Assembly (NCBI GenBank): GCA_040219275.1
Contig: JAVJSU010000006.1
Coordinates: 93,283 to 157,282 of the forward strand
DNA length: 64,000 bases
Source: JAVJSU01 sp040219275
GTDB lineage: Bacteria > Chloroflexota > Anaerolineae > Aggregatilineales > Phototrophicaceae
Direction: 5' to 3'
The notes under the pieces: generated by a model
What the model saw: only the letters and a program-made list of their open reading frames with translations
Databases searched by the model: none
What the model was told of the DNA's origin: nothing
Shown: positions 1 through 8,698 of the stretch, in pieces
How the letters are laid out: each line of letters opens with the position of its first letter
Numbering within the stretch: position 1 is the first letter of the stretch
Program-made: the position numbers and the translations under genes

Positions 1-405
1 CAGGCGGCAACAGCGCAAACGATGCAAAAGCAGAGCAACACAGAAGGTCGCATTCAACCATACCTTTCGTTAAAACGATGATGCTTATTATACTTGCTAC
101 AGGATGGAACAAAGCTGACGGGTAGCATACGCTCTTAAACACATGACGCACGTCAGGCGAGATTGACGGTTATCAGATAGCTAGCATGGGGTAGACAGGC
201 GTATTTTTGAAACTGTGGCATAATAAACCGCATAACATACCCAATAGATTGTGGCATAAGCGTTTTCATAATAGAATAAACGGGAGAGTAAGGCTTTTCC
301 AGATTTATAACGTTTCTGCTTATAATTTCTCGTACTGGAAAAGCTATAGCAATCTCAGAACAGCGATGTGAAAATATCGGTGTAATTATTTTCTGGGATT
401 GCCTA
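1..405. other. non-coding upstream region, no gene seen
   Basis: I see no convincing coding region, RNA gene or repeat here. It is the distal upstream region of the PATAN-GTPase operon; the recognisable promoter begins only at 406. Confidence 0.5.
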
Positions 406-441
406 AACCAAGTTGACTTGGTTATATCGTCGGGCTATAAT
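406..441 (+). promoter_or_regulatory. sigma70-type promoter with overlapping palindrome
   Basis: A -35 box TTGACT (413-418) is followed by a 17-bp spacer and a perfect -10 box TATAAT (436-441). An inverted repeat AACCAAGT-TG-ACTTGGTT (406-423) overlaps the -35 box, where a bound repressor would block polymerase. The predicted start is near 448, giving a leader of about 53 nt before the ATG at 501. The promoter is seen directly; the operator role is inference. Confidence 0.7.
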
Positions 442-500
442 CTCTATCTAGCTATCGCCCTAATTCTTTCGCAAAGCTGTGGCAACGCAGGGGGGCATAA

Positions 501-1382
501 ATGCCGCTTCAAGGCAACTTAAGAAATTTCAGTACAACCCAATTACTTAACCTCATCAATCTATCGGGGCGCACCGGCACCCTCACGATTTTCGAGGCTG
601 TTCCCACAGGCGAAAAAGACGCAATGGGGGACGAAAAAATGGCTCCGGGTGCGGAGCGTGCAAGCGTCGTCTTTAAAAGCGGCAAACTTGTATTCGCATT
701 GCTTAACGGGCAAGCGGGTGATCTGGTTGCGGTTTTAAACAAAGCCGGCAAACTTACCGATGCACAGGCAAAGATCATTCGTGAACGCGCTAAAGGCACG
801 GGCGATAAAGCACTTGCCATGCGGTTGATTGGTGCGAATTACGTAACACAAGGGGATATCGTAGGCAGTATTCAGCAATATACACTGGATATTGTTTATA
901 ATCTGATTGGTTGGTCTGAAGGACCGTTCCAATTCCACGATAACAAATTGCCAGCAGGCGATGCGATCCTTGTGCCGATTGATCTTGAAAATGTGATTAT
1001 CGAAGGTGCGCGCCGGATGCGCGAGGTGGAAGAACTGAACCGCCACCTACAGAACTTAGATATGTCCCTACGCTTCCCGGAAAATCCGAAAGAGAAGTAT
1101 GCAGGGGTACATCTTAGTGTAGAAGAATGGCGTGTTGTCTCTTTCGTAAACCCAAAAAATACCATACGGCAGATCGCCAAGGCGAACAATATGTCGGAAG
1201 TTGAAATCCGGCGCGTCGTATATGGATTGGAACAAGCTGGTCTGGTTGTGTTGGTGAAGCCCGAAGGACAGGAAAAGAAAGATGCCTCGTCCGCACGGAG
1301 CGGTTCACGGCGCAAGAAGAATCAACAGCCAGTACAGCGTGATGTAGTGAGCAAACTCATTGACAAGCTCAAATCTATTTAG
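501..1382 (+). CDS. DUF4388 (PATAN) domain protein with C-terminal winged helix
   Basis: This 293-residue protein starts at an ATG with a G-rich ribosome site (GGGGGG, 6 nt upstream). Residues 1-150 match the DUF4388/PATAN pattern, starting MPLQGNLRNFSTTQLLNLI and including the typical GxLVFA stretch. Residues 185-245 look like a winged helix (TIRQIAKANNMSEVEIRRVV). The tail is rich in Lys and Arg. PATAN proteins occur with signalling and small-GTPase systems in Chloroflexota, Deinococcus and delta-proteobacteria; the exact role is not known. The gene is followed 33 bp later by a small GTPase, so the two probably work as a pair. Cytoplasmic; no membrane segment. Confidence 0.85.
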   Translation: MPLQGNLRNFSTTQLLNLINLSGRTGTLTIFEAVPTGEKDAMGDEKMAPGAERASVVFKSGKLVFALLNGQAGDLVAVLNKAGKLTDAQAKIIRERAKGTGDKALAMRLIGANYVTQGDIVGSIQQYTLDIVYNLIGWSEGPFQFHDNKLPAGDAILVPIDLENVIIEGARRMREVEELNRHLQNLDMSLRFPENPKEKYAGVHLSVEEWRVVSFVNPKNTIRQIAKANNMSEVEIRRVVYGLEQAGLVVLVKPEGQEKKDASSARSGSRRKKNQQPVQRDVVSKLIDKLKSI

Positions 1383-1415
1383 TATTCGAACAGCATACTG
1401 AAAGAGCGGGTACAT

Positions 1416-1949
1416 ATGCAAACTGTTAAAATGGTTATCACCGGACCGTTTAGTTCTGGTAAAACGGAGTTTATCCGTTCAATCAGTGAAATTGAGGTCG
1501 TCTCTACGGAACGTGGGATGCAAGCCGGCACTGCCGAAGCGCAGGAAAAGGAAGCCACCACCGTAGCGATGGACTTTGGTCGTATCACGGTTGACGATGA
1601 CCTCGTACTTTATCTTTTTGGCACCCCCGGTCAGCGCCGCTTTGACTTCATGTGGGAAATTCTGGCTGAAGGTATGCTCGGGTTTATCGTCATGGTCGAT
1701 AGCGCCAAACCGGAAACCTTCCGCGAGGCGAAAAGCATCCTTGAAACCTTCCGCGCCTATGCACCTACCCCCTATGTGGTAGCGGCGAATAAGCAGGATC
1801 ATCCAGATGCGTGGGCACCTGAAGACCTGCGAATCGCGTTGCGTATTGAGCCGGAAGTTAAATTACTGCCGTGTATCGCCAAAGAGAAAGACAGTGTGCG
1901 TGACGTATTGCTGGAACTTCTCTATACAATTCTTGAAGAAATGGACTAA
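1416..1949 (+). CDS. MglA/Rab-like small GTPase
   Basis: A 177-residue protein of the prokaryotic Ras-like type. Motifs seen: P-loop GPFSSGKT at residues 10-17, switch II GTPGQ at 69-73 (the usual DxxG Asp is replaced, as is common in bacterial MglA/Rup-type GTPases), and the base-specificity motif NKQD at 125-128. It lies in an apparent operon behind the PATAN protein and ahead of an alpha/beta hydrolase. The family acts as a GTP-dependent switch in polarity, motility or gene regulation; here the likely partner is the PATAN neighbour. No ribosome site stronger than GAGCGGG is visible before the ATG. Confidence 0.88.
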   Translation: MQTVKMVITGPFSSGKTEFIRSISEIEVVSTERGMQAGTAEAQEKEATTVAMDFGRITVDDDLVLYLFGTPGQRRFDFMWEILAEGMLGFIVMVDSAKPETFREAKSILETFRAYAPTPYVVAANKQDHPDAWAPEDLRIALRIEPEVKLLPCIAKEKDSVRDVLLELLYTILEEMD

Positions 1950-2003
1950 CCTGCATCCTGTGAAATTAGGATTGCTGGTTACACTCACAAAGGAAAAATC
2001 ACC

Positions 2004-2792
2004 GTGCCAACTCTGGTAACCGAGCAGGGTATCGTTCACTACGAATATCACGGACGTGGACGACCTGTTTTGTTGTTACATGGTTGGCTCGGTTCCTGGC
2101 GTTTATGGCGTAATACCCTCGATGTACTCGGCACTGAATTCAAAACCTACGCGCTAGATTTCTTCGGCTTCGGCGAATCACTTGACCGCGGGCAAGATTT
2201 CTCTGTCAATAACTTTGTTGAATCCGTCAATCAATTCATGGATCGGCTTGGCATTGTTAAAGCGCCGCTGATCGGTCATTCGATGGGCGGGACCGTATCG
2301 CTTGCCGCATCCCTACTTTATCCGGAAAAAATCGTCAAGACCTGCGTGATCGGATCGCCGATTAAGGGAAATTCACTTAATCTGCTCCTGAAATTCTCCG
2401 GCTATAAAGGGTTCGCCAATATCGTCTGGACGACTCCAGCATTGTTGAGGTTGTTCATTGGTGGCTATGCGTACTGGATTTCCAGCGAAGGCGCGACCCT
2501 CAGCAAGATGATGGTCGAAGATTTATCCAAAGTAACGGCGGATTCTTACTTCCAGAGTATCGGTACGCTACGAGACACTGACCTGCGCGATCAAATTGGT
2601 GCATTGCAGATGCCCGTGATGGGCATTTACGGCAAGCGTGATCGTATCGTCAATCCCAATCAACACACGATTTTAAAAGAGGTTTTACCCTCCGCACGGG
2701 TGGAGTTCCTCCCCGGTTCCGGTCACTTCCCCATGCTCGACCAGCCCGATATTTTTCATGGACTCATCAAAGACTTCCTGCATAACGGGTAA
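2004..2792 (+). CDS. alpha/beta hydrolase
   Basis: A 262-residue alpha/beta-hydrolase with oxyanion HG at 26-27, nucleophile elbow GHSMGG (Ser93), acid Asp213 (GKRDRI) and His241 (GSGHFP), so the triad is complete. The start is a GTG preceded by AAAGG. No signal peptide, hence cytoplasmic. It lies 54 bp after the GTPase gene and may share its transcript. The substrate cannot be told from sequence; the family includes esterases, C-C hydrolases and haloperoxidase-like proteins. Confidence 0.88.
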   Translation: MPTLVTEQGIVHYEYHGRGRPVLLLHGWLGSWRLWRNTLDVLGTEFKTYALDFFGFGESLDRGQDFSVNNFVESVNQFMDRLGIVKAPLIGHSMGGTVSLAASLLYPEKIVKTCVIGSPIKGNSLNLLLKFSGYKGFANIVWTTPALLRLFIGGYAYWISSEGATLSKMMVEDLSKVTADSYFQSIGTLRDTDLRDQIGALQMPVMGIYGKRDRIVNPNQHTILKEVLPSARVEFLPGSGHFPMLDQPDIFHGLIKDFLHNG

Positions 2793-2875
2793 GTCTTTTC
2801 ACCAAAGTAACCATTCAGGCTTCTAAACATTTCCTCATAACAACCAACCAATTTCCCCGCAACTTCGCAATGTTT

Positions 2876-2904
2876 GTGCAACCATAATTCTTTCGGTCTA
2901 TAAT
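2876..2904 (+). promoter_or_regulatory. possible promoter of the beta-helix protein gene
   Basis: A perfect -10 box TATAAT lies at 2899-2904 with a weak -35 candidate (TGCAAC, 16-bp spacing). It is placed 42 bp before the ATG at 2947. The -35 is poor, so support rests on the -10 box and position. Confidence 0.4.
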
Positions 2905-2946
2905 TAGAGTCAATAGACGTTTCAGATAGTTGGGAAATAATCGTCC

Positions 2947-4275
2947 ATGCACCGCTATATTATTGAAGACAAACGTCATGTGCCACCCTTCAACGAACGT
3001 GCAAGTTTGTTGACGATTGGCACAGAACCCTTAAAGATTCATCAGGAAGAATTATTCGGCAAGGTGTTCGGCGGTTCGGTTGAACTCGGCGAACCGCTGG
3101 AAAGCCGTGATGAGTTGTATCGCGTGCGGCAGGGCGAGGAAAGTGTCGTCTACCGCGATAGCCTGTGGTTTGATCAGGAATTCGTGGAATATTTCGTGCA
3201 GGAGGCACGCAAAACGGGTAAAGCCTGTCGTGCCGCCTTCCCCGCGAGTGACAAAGCCTTCCATTCCTATACCCTCCCCCTGACTAAAGGATTTTTGCCC
3301 ACGCTTGGACCAGAGGGCAAAGTTATTTTCCTGTGTGATCTGTGGTATTTCCCGAATGGCTATGAAGAAGATATTTTTCCGCTGACCGTGCCGAGTGATG
3401 CCAAAGAGATTGGCTTTTATAGCGTGCCGGACTTTATGACGATGGAACAGGGCGAACTCACCTATTATGCGCCGATGCGTTCCATTATCTCGATTGAAAG
3501 CTGGGTGCATGTTTATTTCGCGTCGATCATTTATGGCAATTTCGGGCGTGCCGCACGCTTAGATACGCTCATTGATCGTAGTTTGTTCGCACAGATCAAA
3601 TTGTTATGGGCGGCAATCGCGGAGCAACGTCAGATTCTGCAAGCATCCGGCGCGGTGAAAATCGGCAAAAATTGTGATATTGACCCCTCCGCCATCATCA
3701 CCGGACCGACGGAAATCGGCAATAATGTGTCTATTGGCGCAGGCACGATCATTGATAACTGCACGATTGGCGACAATGTGAATATTGACGCAGGATGTGT
3801 GTTGAAAATGTCCACCCTCGCCAACAATTGCTTTTTGCCGTTCCGCGCATCCCTCTTTTTGACGATGGTGATGGAAAACACGATCATCTCTCAGAATACG
3901 TGTTTGCAAATGTGCGTCATCGGGCGCAATAGCTTCGTCGGGGCGGGTAATACCTTTACGGATTTCAACCTCATCGCGCAGAAACCGATCCGTGCGGCGA
4001 ATATTGACGGCGAATTGCAATCAGTCGGACAAGTCGTCCTCGGTAGCGCCGTCGGGCATAATTGCCGTGTGGGGTCGGGTATGGTGATGTTCCCCGGACG
4101 TATGATCGAATCTGATGTGGTGTTGGTGGCTTCACCGCAACGCCGTGTGATTAGCCGTAACGTCACTTTTGAAGAGAGCGATCATCACTTCGTCAAGTTT
4201 GGTGAGGTGCACAGACGTTTCTACCCGCGTGAGGACGAAATGGAATCCATGGAAGCCTCATGGGATCAATGGTAA
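2947..4275 (+). CDS. left-handed beta-helix (hexapeptide repeat) protein
   Basis: A 442-residue protein. About residues 230-400 carry imperfect hexapeptide repeats with Ile/Val every six positions (for example IGKNCDIDPSAIITGPTEIG), the mark of a left-handed beta-helix as in sugar acyltransferases and nucleotidylyltransferase C-domains. Residues 1-225 do not show a recognisable nucleotidyltransferase motif. The layout recalls multidomain acyltransferase or pyrophosphorylase-like proteins, but catalysis is unproven. No membrane segment. It stands alone between an alpha/beta hydrolase and a Crp/Fnr regulator. Confidence 0.7.
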   Translation: MHRYIIEDKRHVPPFNERASLLTIGTEPLKIHQEELFGKVFGGSVELGEPLESRDELYRVRQGEESVVYRDSLWFDQEFVEYFVQEARKTGKACRAAFPASDKAFHSYTLPLTKGFLPTLGPEGKVIFLCDLWYFPNGYEEDIFPLTVPSDAKEIGFYSVPDFMTMEQGELTYYAPMRSIISIESWVHVYFASIIYGNFGRAARLDTLIDRSLFAQIKLLWAAIAEQRQILQASGAVKIGKNCDIDPSAIITGPTEIGNNVSIGAGTIIDNCTIGDNVNIDAGCVLKMSTLANNCFLPFRASLFLTMVMENTIISQNTCLQMCVIGRNSFVGAGNTFTDFNLIAQKPIRAANIDGELQSVGQVVLGSAVGHNCRVGSGMVMFPGRMIESDVVLVASPQRRVISRNVTFEESDHHFVKFGEVHRRFYPREDEMESMEASWDQW

Positions 4276-4323
4276 ACTCGCCTATTCCTTATATGTGTAT
4301 GCTGTGAACATCGCCAGGGCATC

Positions 4324-4998
4324 ATGCTCAATCAAAACCAGCTGAGTCAATTACTCCATGTCATGCCACGATTACGCAATGCTGACGCGCGGATTGTGCG
4401 TGAATTTCAGCAACATGCCTTCTTAGCACATATCCCGGCGGGTAAAGATGTGTTCGCGCTTGGCGATCACGTAGATGCCATTGCCCTGCTGATTTCCGGC
4501 TCTGTACGCGTCTATAAAATTGGAAACACCGGGCGCGAAATCACGCTGTATCGTTTTAGTGCAGGTGAATCGTGCATCCTGACGGCAAGTGCTATCCTCA
4601 ATCATGAGCTTTTCTCCGCCAATGCCACTGTAGAAACCGATGCCGAAGCGGTTATGATTCCGTCAGATATTTTTCAGGACTGGGTTGACCGTTTCTCATT
4701 GTGGCGAAAATTTGTCTTCGAACTGCTCTCTCAACGGTTATCAAGCGTCATAGAGATTGTGGATGAAGTCGCTTTCGGGCGTTTGGATCAGCGCGTTGCC
4801 ACCTTTTTGCTAGAACGTCATCAACAGCACACACCGATCCATGTGACACATCAGGAAATCGCTGATGAACTCGGCAGTTCACGCGAGGTCATCAGCCGCA
4901 TTTTGGGGAATTTCGCCAGTCAGATGCTTATACAAATCGGGCGTGGCACAATTGAAATTCTTGATCCAGATACCTTGAGCAATTACATCCTCAATTAG
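4324..4998 (+). CDS. Crp/Fnr family transcriptional regulator
   Basis: A 224-residue regulator. Residues 25-130 form a cyclic-nucleotide-binding-like beta-roll (GSVRVYKIGNTGREITLYRF then GESC), and residues 145-215 a Crp-type HTH with recognition helix SSREVISRIL. A Cys lies in the GESC motif, but the four-Cys cluster of true FNR is absent, so it is not a classic 4Fe-4S FNR. The same GESCxLT pattern is common in Crp/Fnr proteins encoded beside DUF2892/YgaP membrane proteins that answer redox or sulfur stress. The next gene is exactly such a protein, with a palindrome between them, suggesting local control. Confidence 0.88.
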   Translation: MLNQNQLSQLLHVMPRLRNADARIVREFQQHAFLAHIPAGKDVFALGDHVDAIALLISGSVRVYKIGNTGREITLYRFSAGESCILTASAILNHELFSANATVETDAEAVMIPSDIFQDWVDRFSLWRKFVFELLSQRLSSVIEIVDEVAFGRLDQRVATFLLERHQQHTPIHVTHQEIADELGSSREVISRILGNFASQMLIQIGRGTIEILDPDTLSNYILN

Positions 4999-5006
4999 CC
5001 TGTTTG

Positions 5007-5019
5007 GTGACATTGTCAC
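5007..5019 (+). promoter_or_regulatory. candidate Crp/Fnr operator
   Basis: An inverted repeat GTGAC-ATT-GTCAC lies between the Crp/Fnr stop and the YgaP-like gene. It resembles a Crp half-site pair (TGA...TCA), but the gap between half-sites is 5 bp rather than the usual 6. The position suits activation of the gene at 5082. Binding by the neighbouring regulator is inferred. Confidence 0.45.
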
Positions 5020-5081
5020 AGACAACCCGCCTCCAACAGCCTACACTGTGTATACATATTGATAGTGTACGGAGATGAGAC

Positions 5082-5306
5082 ATGAATCCTTTTATCGCAT
5101 GGATGGCTTCTGGCAGTGGGCGCATCGCCCGAATCGTAGCGGGTATCGCCCTGATTTTGGTTGGATTACTGGTCGTGCAAGGCACGGGTGGCATTATTCT
5201 GGCAGTTGTTGGGATTGTACCGCTTGCCGCCGGTGCATTTGATTTCTGTGTATTCGCCCCGCTCTTCGGATGTCCGATAAGTGGCGCAAAAATCCGCCAA
5301 GGCTAA
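5082..5306 (+). CDS. DUF2892/YgaP-like inner-membrane protein
   Basis: A 74-residue protein with two predicted membrane segments (about residues 15-33 and 38-57) and the YgaP/DUF2892 layout: an N-terminal RIARIVAGIALI segment, a GGIILAVVGIVPLAAGAF segment and a Cys pair near the end (FDFCVFAPLFGCPISG). The family often accompanies rhodanese domains and Crp/Fnr or ArsR regulators in sulfide or persulfide handling. The ATG has GGAG 7 nt upstream. Its place right after the Crp/Fnr gene supports shared function. Confidence 0.82.
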   Translation: MNPFIAWMASGSGRIARIVAGIALILVGLLVVQGTGGIILAVVGIVPLAAGAFDFCVFAPLFGCPISGAKIRQG

Positions 5307-5345
5307 ACGCAGACCGTAACGACGTACCGACTAAAGAATAAACTA

Positions 5346-5387
5346 AAAGCCGGATGCAGACAAGATTTCTGCATCCGGCTTTTTTAT
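5346..5387. terminator. bidirectional intrinsic terminator
   Basis: A perfect 15-bp stem, AAAGCCGGATGCAGA (5346-5360) paired with its complement (5368-5382) around a 7-nt loop, is flanked by A and T tracts. It lies between the convergent genes ending at 5306 (+) and 5409 (-), so it can serve both. Confidence 0.93.
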
Positions 5388-5408
5388 TGCCAAAAATCGA
5401 CTTTAACC

Positions 5409-6941
5409 TTAACCGCCGATGCTATAGACACGCACCGCATGATCGCCGGAGACGGTAGCAATCATCGTCTGGTCGGCGCTCCACGTTACATCCTGTAGCC
5501 AATCATGCGCGTCAAAGTTGGAATACAGCAGAGTCGCGGTGGTGACATCAAAGACGTAGAATCCACGGCTAGTCACGAATGCTAGCATGGTGTTATCCGG
5601 GCTGAATTCGATGTCTTCGGCGATGCCTTCTACTTCATATTCCACAATCATTTCCCCTGTCAGCGGGTCACGAAGCACGGCGCTAAAGCTCTGAAGCGTC
5701 GCCAGATATTGCCCATCACTGCTGAAGGTGAGGTTGCTATGATTGTCTATGCCGGAGGTCGCGCCATCTTCGACAATCGTCGCAAAGGTGACTTCTTCCA
5801 CAGTGGCTGTATCCCACAGATAGAGTAACCGATCCGCGTCGCTGAACACGAGGCGATCACTGCCGGGGCTAAACGTTACGGCGTAGATGTATTCGTTATG
5901 ACCGTTCGTTGTGGCTACCAGCGTGCCATCCGCGCTATAGAGTTGCACCGCGCTGAGGGCATCCAGCGAAAGGGCGATGAATTGTGATCCATCAGGCGAG
6001 AAAACAATGTCATCCACACGATCACTGCTGACCATATCAACACGGTTGGTCTGGGTGGCGCTGGCAACATCCCAGAAGCGAAGTATGCCCGCATGTCCGG
6101 TGATTAAGCCTGTTCCATCCGGTGTAAACGTCACGGAATAGGCATCACGGATGAGGTCATCGTCTGCCGCCTGAGTAATCACGGCGACTTCTGTGCCATC
6201 CGCCGCATTCCAGATGCGAACGCTATCATCACTGCTGGCGCTGGCGATGAGCGATCCATCGGGGCTATAGGCAAGGTCATTGATGGTGCTGGTGTGTCCG
6301 GTCATTTCTAGCGGATCACCCCCATTGACAAAATCCCACGCGATAACGTTATAGCTACGTGTGGCGGCGGCAATCTGGGTGGTATCGGCATTGTAAAGTA
6401 CCGGAACGCCTGTATCGAGCGAGGCTTCTGCGCTGTTATAGAGCGTGCCACTGGCAACTTCCAGAATTTCCAGCCCATTTGATCCGCCGTTGATGGACAG
6501 ATACGTGCCATCGCTATTGAACATCAACTGATCCTGCGAGGTTTCGCCTTCATAGGTAGAGAGCACCTCACCTGTCACGAAATCGCGCAATTCCAGCCCA
6601 TCATCGTTGCTATGCGAGACTGCTATCACAGAACCATCAGGGCTAACATCAAAATGATCGACCTCGCCACCGGGATTAATCAATTCCGGTTCGAGCATGG
6701 TATCCAGCGCGCCGGCTTCGTATTTCCACACGCCGAGCGACCCACCGACGAGAATGTACGCGCCATCCGGTGACCAATCGACAAACTCGGCAGAACCGCG
6801 TCCGAGACGCATAAGTTCTTGTAATTGCGCCGCATGATCTCCTGTGATGGGTGTGCGTCCGCTGTCCTGTGCGAAACTGATGTTCGCGCCAACGACGATG
6901 ACGATGACGATAATAAAGAGTAAACTGAGTGCTTTCTTCAT
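5409..6941 (-). CDS. secreted WD40 beta-propeller protein
   Basis: I place the start at the ATG at 6941, which has AGGA 11 nt upstream, rather than at an in-frame TTG at 6959. The protein has 510 residues: an N-terminal signal peptide (MKKALSLLFIIVIVIVVGANISFAQ) followed by repeated WD40-type blades with FSPDG/YSPDG strands and WD endings such as IRFWDVAS and VRIWNAAD. At least seven blades are visible. It is exported and presumably acts as a binding scaffold; no catalytic domain is seen. Such stand-alone secreted WD40 proteins are common in Anaerolineae. It is transcribed alone and shares a terminator with the convergent YgaP-like gene. Confidence 0.88.
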   Translation of the reverse strand: MKKALSLLFIIVIVIVVGANISFAQDSGRTPITGDHAAQLQELMRLGRGSAEFVDWSPDGAYILVGGSLGVWKYEAGALDTMLEPELINPGGEVDHFDVSPDGSVIAVSHSNDDGLELRDFVTGEVLSTYEGETSQDQLMFNSDGTYLSINGGSNGLEILEVASGTLYNSAEASLDTGVPVLYNADTTQIAAATRSYNVIAWDFVNGGDPLEMTGHTSTINDLAYSPDGSLIASASSDDSVRIWNAADGTEVAVITQAADDDLIRDAYSVTFTPDGTGLITGHAGILRFWDVASATQTNRVDMVSSDRVDDIVFSPDGSQFIALSLDALSAVQLYSADGTLVATTNGHNEYIYAVTFSPGSDRLVFSDADRLLYLWDTATVEEVTFATIVEDGATSGIDNHSNLTFSSDGQYLATLQSFSAVLRDPLTGEMIVEYEVEGIAEDIEFSPDNTMLAFVTSRGFYVFDVTTATLLYSNFDAHDWLQDVTWSADQTMIATVSGDHAVRVYSIGG

Positions 6942-7310
6942 GATTTTTGTGTTCCTCAACTTTTTGATTCACCATAGCGTATCGCTCTATGGGATGCTAT
7001 CTGTGCGGCATCACCATCTATCAATACCATCAGCATACTCAGGTCGCGTTTCAAAGTCGTATCAGGAACGTTACGGAAGTGGGTGGAGGTCGTTGAGAAT
7101 ATATTTCAGAAGTATGAAATCCATCAAATTAAGCCAACACCCCAATAATTAGGGCGCTAAATGGGCAAGTTGTGAATTAATGTAAATGCTGTACAGATCG
7201 GCAATTCAATAGCGATACAACCAGCACCGTAACTCCGGTGACGATAGATTGTTGTCATTGATGAACTATCGTTTGATATTTCAAAGTGAGTAGAAGGGGA
7301 TCGTTGAACT
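6942..7310. other. divergent intergenic region
   Basis: This 369-bp gap separates the divergent WD40 and DUF6159 genes and must hold both promoters. I see no clear promoter pair, repeat or RNA gene in it. Confidence 0.5.
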
Positions 7311-8174
7311 ATGTTTGAAAAAATGTCTCGCAGTTGGGAACTGGTCAAAGCCAGTTACGCCGTACTCCGTCAGGATCGGGAGATGCTCCTGTTTCCGTTG
7401 CTGTCTATGCTCGGGACGATTATCGTCACTATTTTGTTTATTATTCCGCTCGCCTCAACGGGGATTTTCGAAGCCGCTTCCAGCGAAGAAGGCATGTCTA
7501 ACGCGCAGAGTATCACCGCATTTGTGATCGCCTTCCTATTTTATTTCGTCACCTACACAGTGATTATTTTCTCCAATGTGGCGATTGTTGGCATGGCGAT
7601 GATGCGTCTACGTGGCGAAGACCCAACCGTGAAAGATGGTTTCCGCATCGCGTCAGAACATATTAACGCGATTCTCGGCTACGCGGCAATTTCTGCCACC
7701 ATCGGCATGATCCTGAATGCGATTCGTGGCAATGAAGATAACATTGTCGGTCAAATCGTCGCCGGACTTCTCGGCACAGCCTGGAATCTCATCACTTTCC
7801 TCGTGATTCCAGTACTCGTCGTCGAAGGTGTGGGACCGATTGAAGGCATCAAACGCAGTGGTAGTTTGCTCAAAAGTACATGGGGTGAAAACATAGTCGG
7901 TTCATTTGCGATGGGAATTATCTCGTTTCTGGTGATGCTTGGCGCGGGCTTGATTATTGGTCTGCCCTTGTTCCTGATCGCGTCTGCGACCAATTCCGGC
8001 ATTATCATCGCGCTGGCAGTCGCCATTATCGTGCTGATGTTGGTGGCTATCGGGCTGTTCTTCTCCGCGCTGAACAGTATTTTCACCGCCGCCTTATATA
8101 ACTATGCAACAGGCAATGGGGCTGGCGAATTTTTCCCTGAGGGTATGATTGCAGGGGCATTTGCGAGTAAATAA
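7311..8174 (+). CDS. DUF6159 family integral membrane protein
   Basis: A 287-residue multi-pass protein with about six hydrophobic segments. The N-terminal pattern MFEKMSRSWELVKASYAVLR followed by LLFPLLS is typical of DUF6159. The family has no established biochemical role. The ATG sits within a purine-rich context (AAGGGGATC 14 nt upstream). It is monocistronic and is the last gene before tRNA-Lys. Confidence 0.8.
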   Translation: MFEKMSRSWELVKASYAVLRQDREMLLFPLLSMLGTIIVTILFIIPLASTGIFEAASSEEGMSNAQSITAFVIAFLFYFVTYTVIIFSNVAIVGMAMMRLRGEDPTVKDGFRIASEHINAILGYAAISATIGMILNAIRGNEDNIVGQIVAGLLGTAWNLITFLVIPVLVVEGVGPIEGIKRSGSLLKSTWGENIVGSFAMGIISFLVMLGAGLIIGLPLFLIASATNSGIIIALAVAIIVLMLVAIGLFFSALNSIFTAALYNYATGNGAGEFFPEGMIAGAFASK

Positions 8175-8306
8175 GCGCGTGCCTGATTACTGAGGCATTG
8201 GGGTAATAAATCAACATGGTGGCGCGTCTAGTTTGCTGGACGCGCCGTAATTGTATGTTTTGAATATACTGCTTAGAAATTCAGAAAAAATTGGACTAAT
8301 CAAGGC

Positions 8307-8334
8307 TTGCAAATCAGAGCGGAGTCCGTACAAT
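8307..8334 (+). promoter_or_regulatory. promoter of tRNA-Lys
   Basis: A -35 TTGCAA (8307-8312), a 16-bp spacer and a -10 TACAAT (8329-8334). The expected start lies about 6 nt before the mature tRNA 5' end at 8347. Confidence 0.75.
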
Positions 8335-8346
8335 AGGATCAAAGTT

Positions 8347-8419
8347 GGCCCTATAGCTCAGTTGGCAGAGCACCTGACTTTTAATCAGAGTGTCGTAGGT
8401 TCGAGTCCTACTGGGGTCA
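8347..8419 (+). tRNA. trnK: tRNA-Lys (anticodon TTT)
   Basis: A 73-nt cloverleaf can be folded. The acceptor stem GGCCCTA pairs with TGGGGTC (two G-U pairs), with discriminator A73. The D-arm holds GCTCAGTTGGCAGAGC, the anticodon loop CTTTTAA gives anticodon TTT, and the T-arm is GTAGG-TTCGAGT-CCTAC (8395-8411). CCA is not encoded. Degenerate copies of its 3' end are found 22 kb and 49 kb away, which marks it as the probable integration site of the accessory region to its right. Confidence 0.97.
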
Positions 8420-8446
8420 CTCACGAGAATTCAAACTATAGCTTAA

Positions 8447-8478
8447 CCAAAAACCACCATAAGTCGGTGGTTTTTTGG
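8447..8478 (+). terminator. tRNA-Lys terminator
   Basis: The stem CCAAAAACCACC pairs with GGTGGTTTTTTGG around a 7-nt loop and includes a T-run. The same hairpin with an altered loop occurs at 57113-57144, embedded in a longer duplicated tRNA 3' flank. Confidence 0.9.
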
Positions 8479-8516
8479 TATTTAGGTTAGGAATTTTACT
8501 CCAAATGTCATGAAGA

Positions 8517-8532
8517 GGGTTCGAGTCCTATC
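8517..8532 (+). repeat. tRNA T-arm-like remnant downstream of tRNA-Lys
   Basis: GGGTTCGAGTCCTATC copies the T-arm of tRNA-Lys (GGTTCGAGTCCTAC) about 120 bp after it, beyond the terminator. No other tRNA parts are present. A matching remnant stands at the same relative place in the copy at 57185-57198. It reads as a relic attachment site. The rest of the 8480-8698 gap holds nothing recognisable. Confidence 0.6.
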
Positions 8533-8698
8533 AGTGATTTTAACTTGAAACACCGTTTTGCCATGTCAATAACAGACATTTAGCTTTTTGGACGAAAATC
8601 ATTCAGGTTAACAGATACCATAGATAGGAAATTCAGGTTGTGATGTGGAAATTTACTGTGACTATTGCGTATTTGACACCAGTTAGTAAAGATTCTGA

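Noticed and set aside
735..1315. Long antisense frames over the PATAN gene
   Set aside because: Shadows of a coding region with strong codon bias; no ribosome sites or known motifs.
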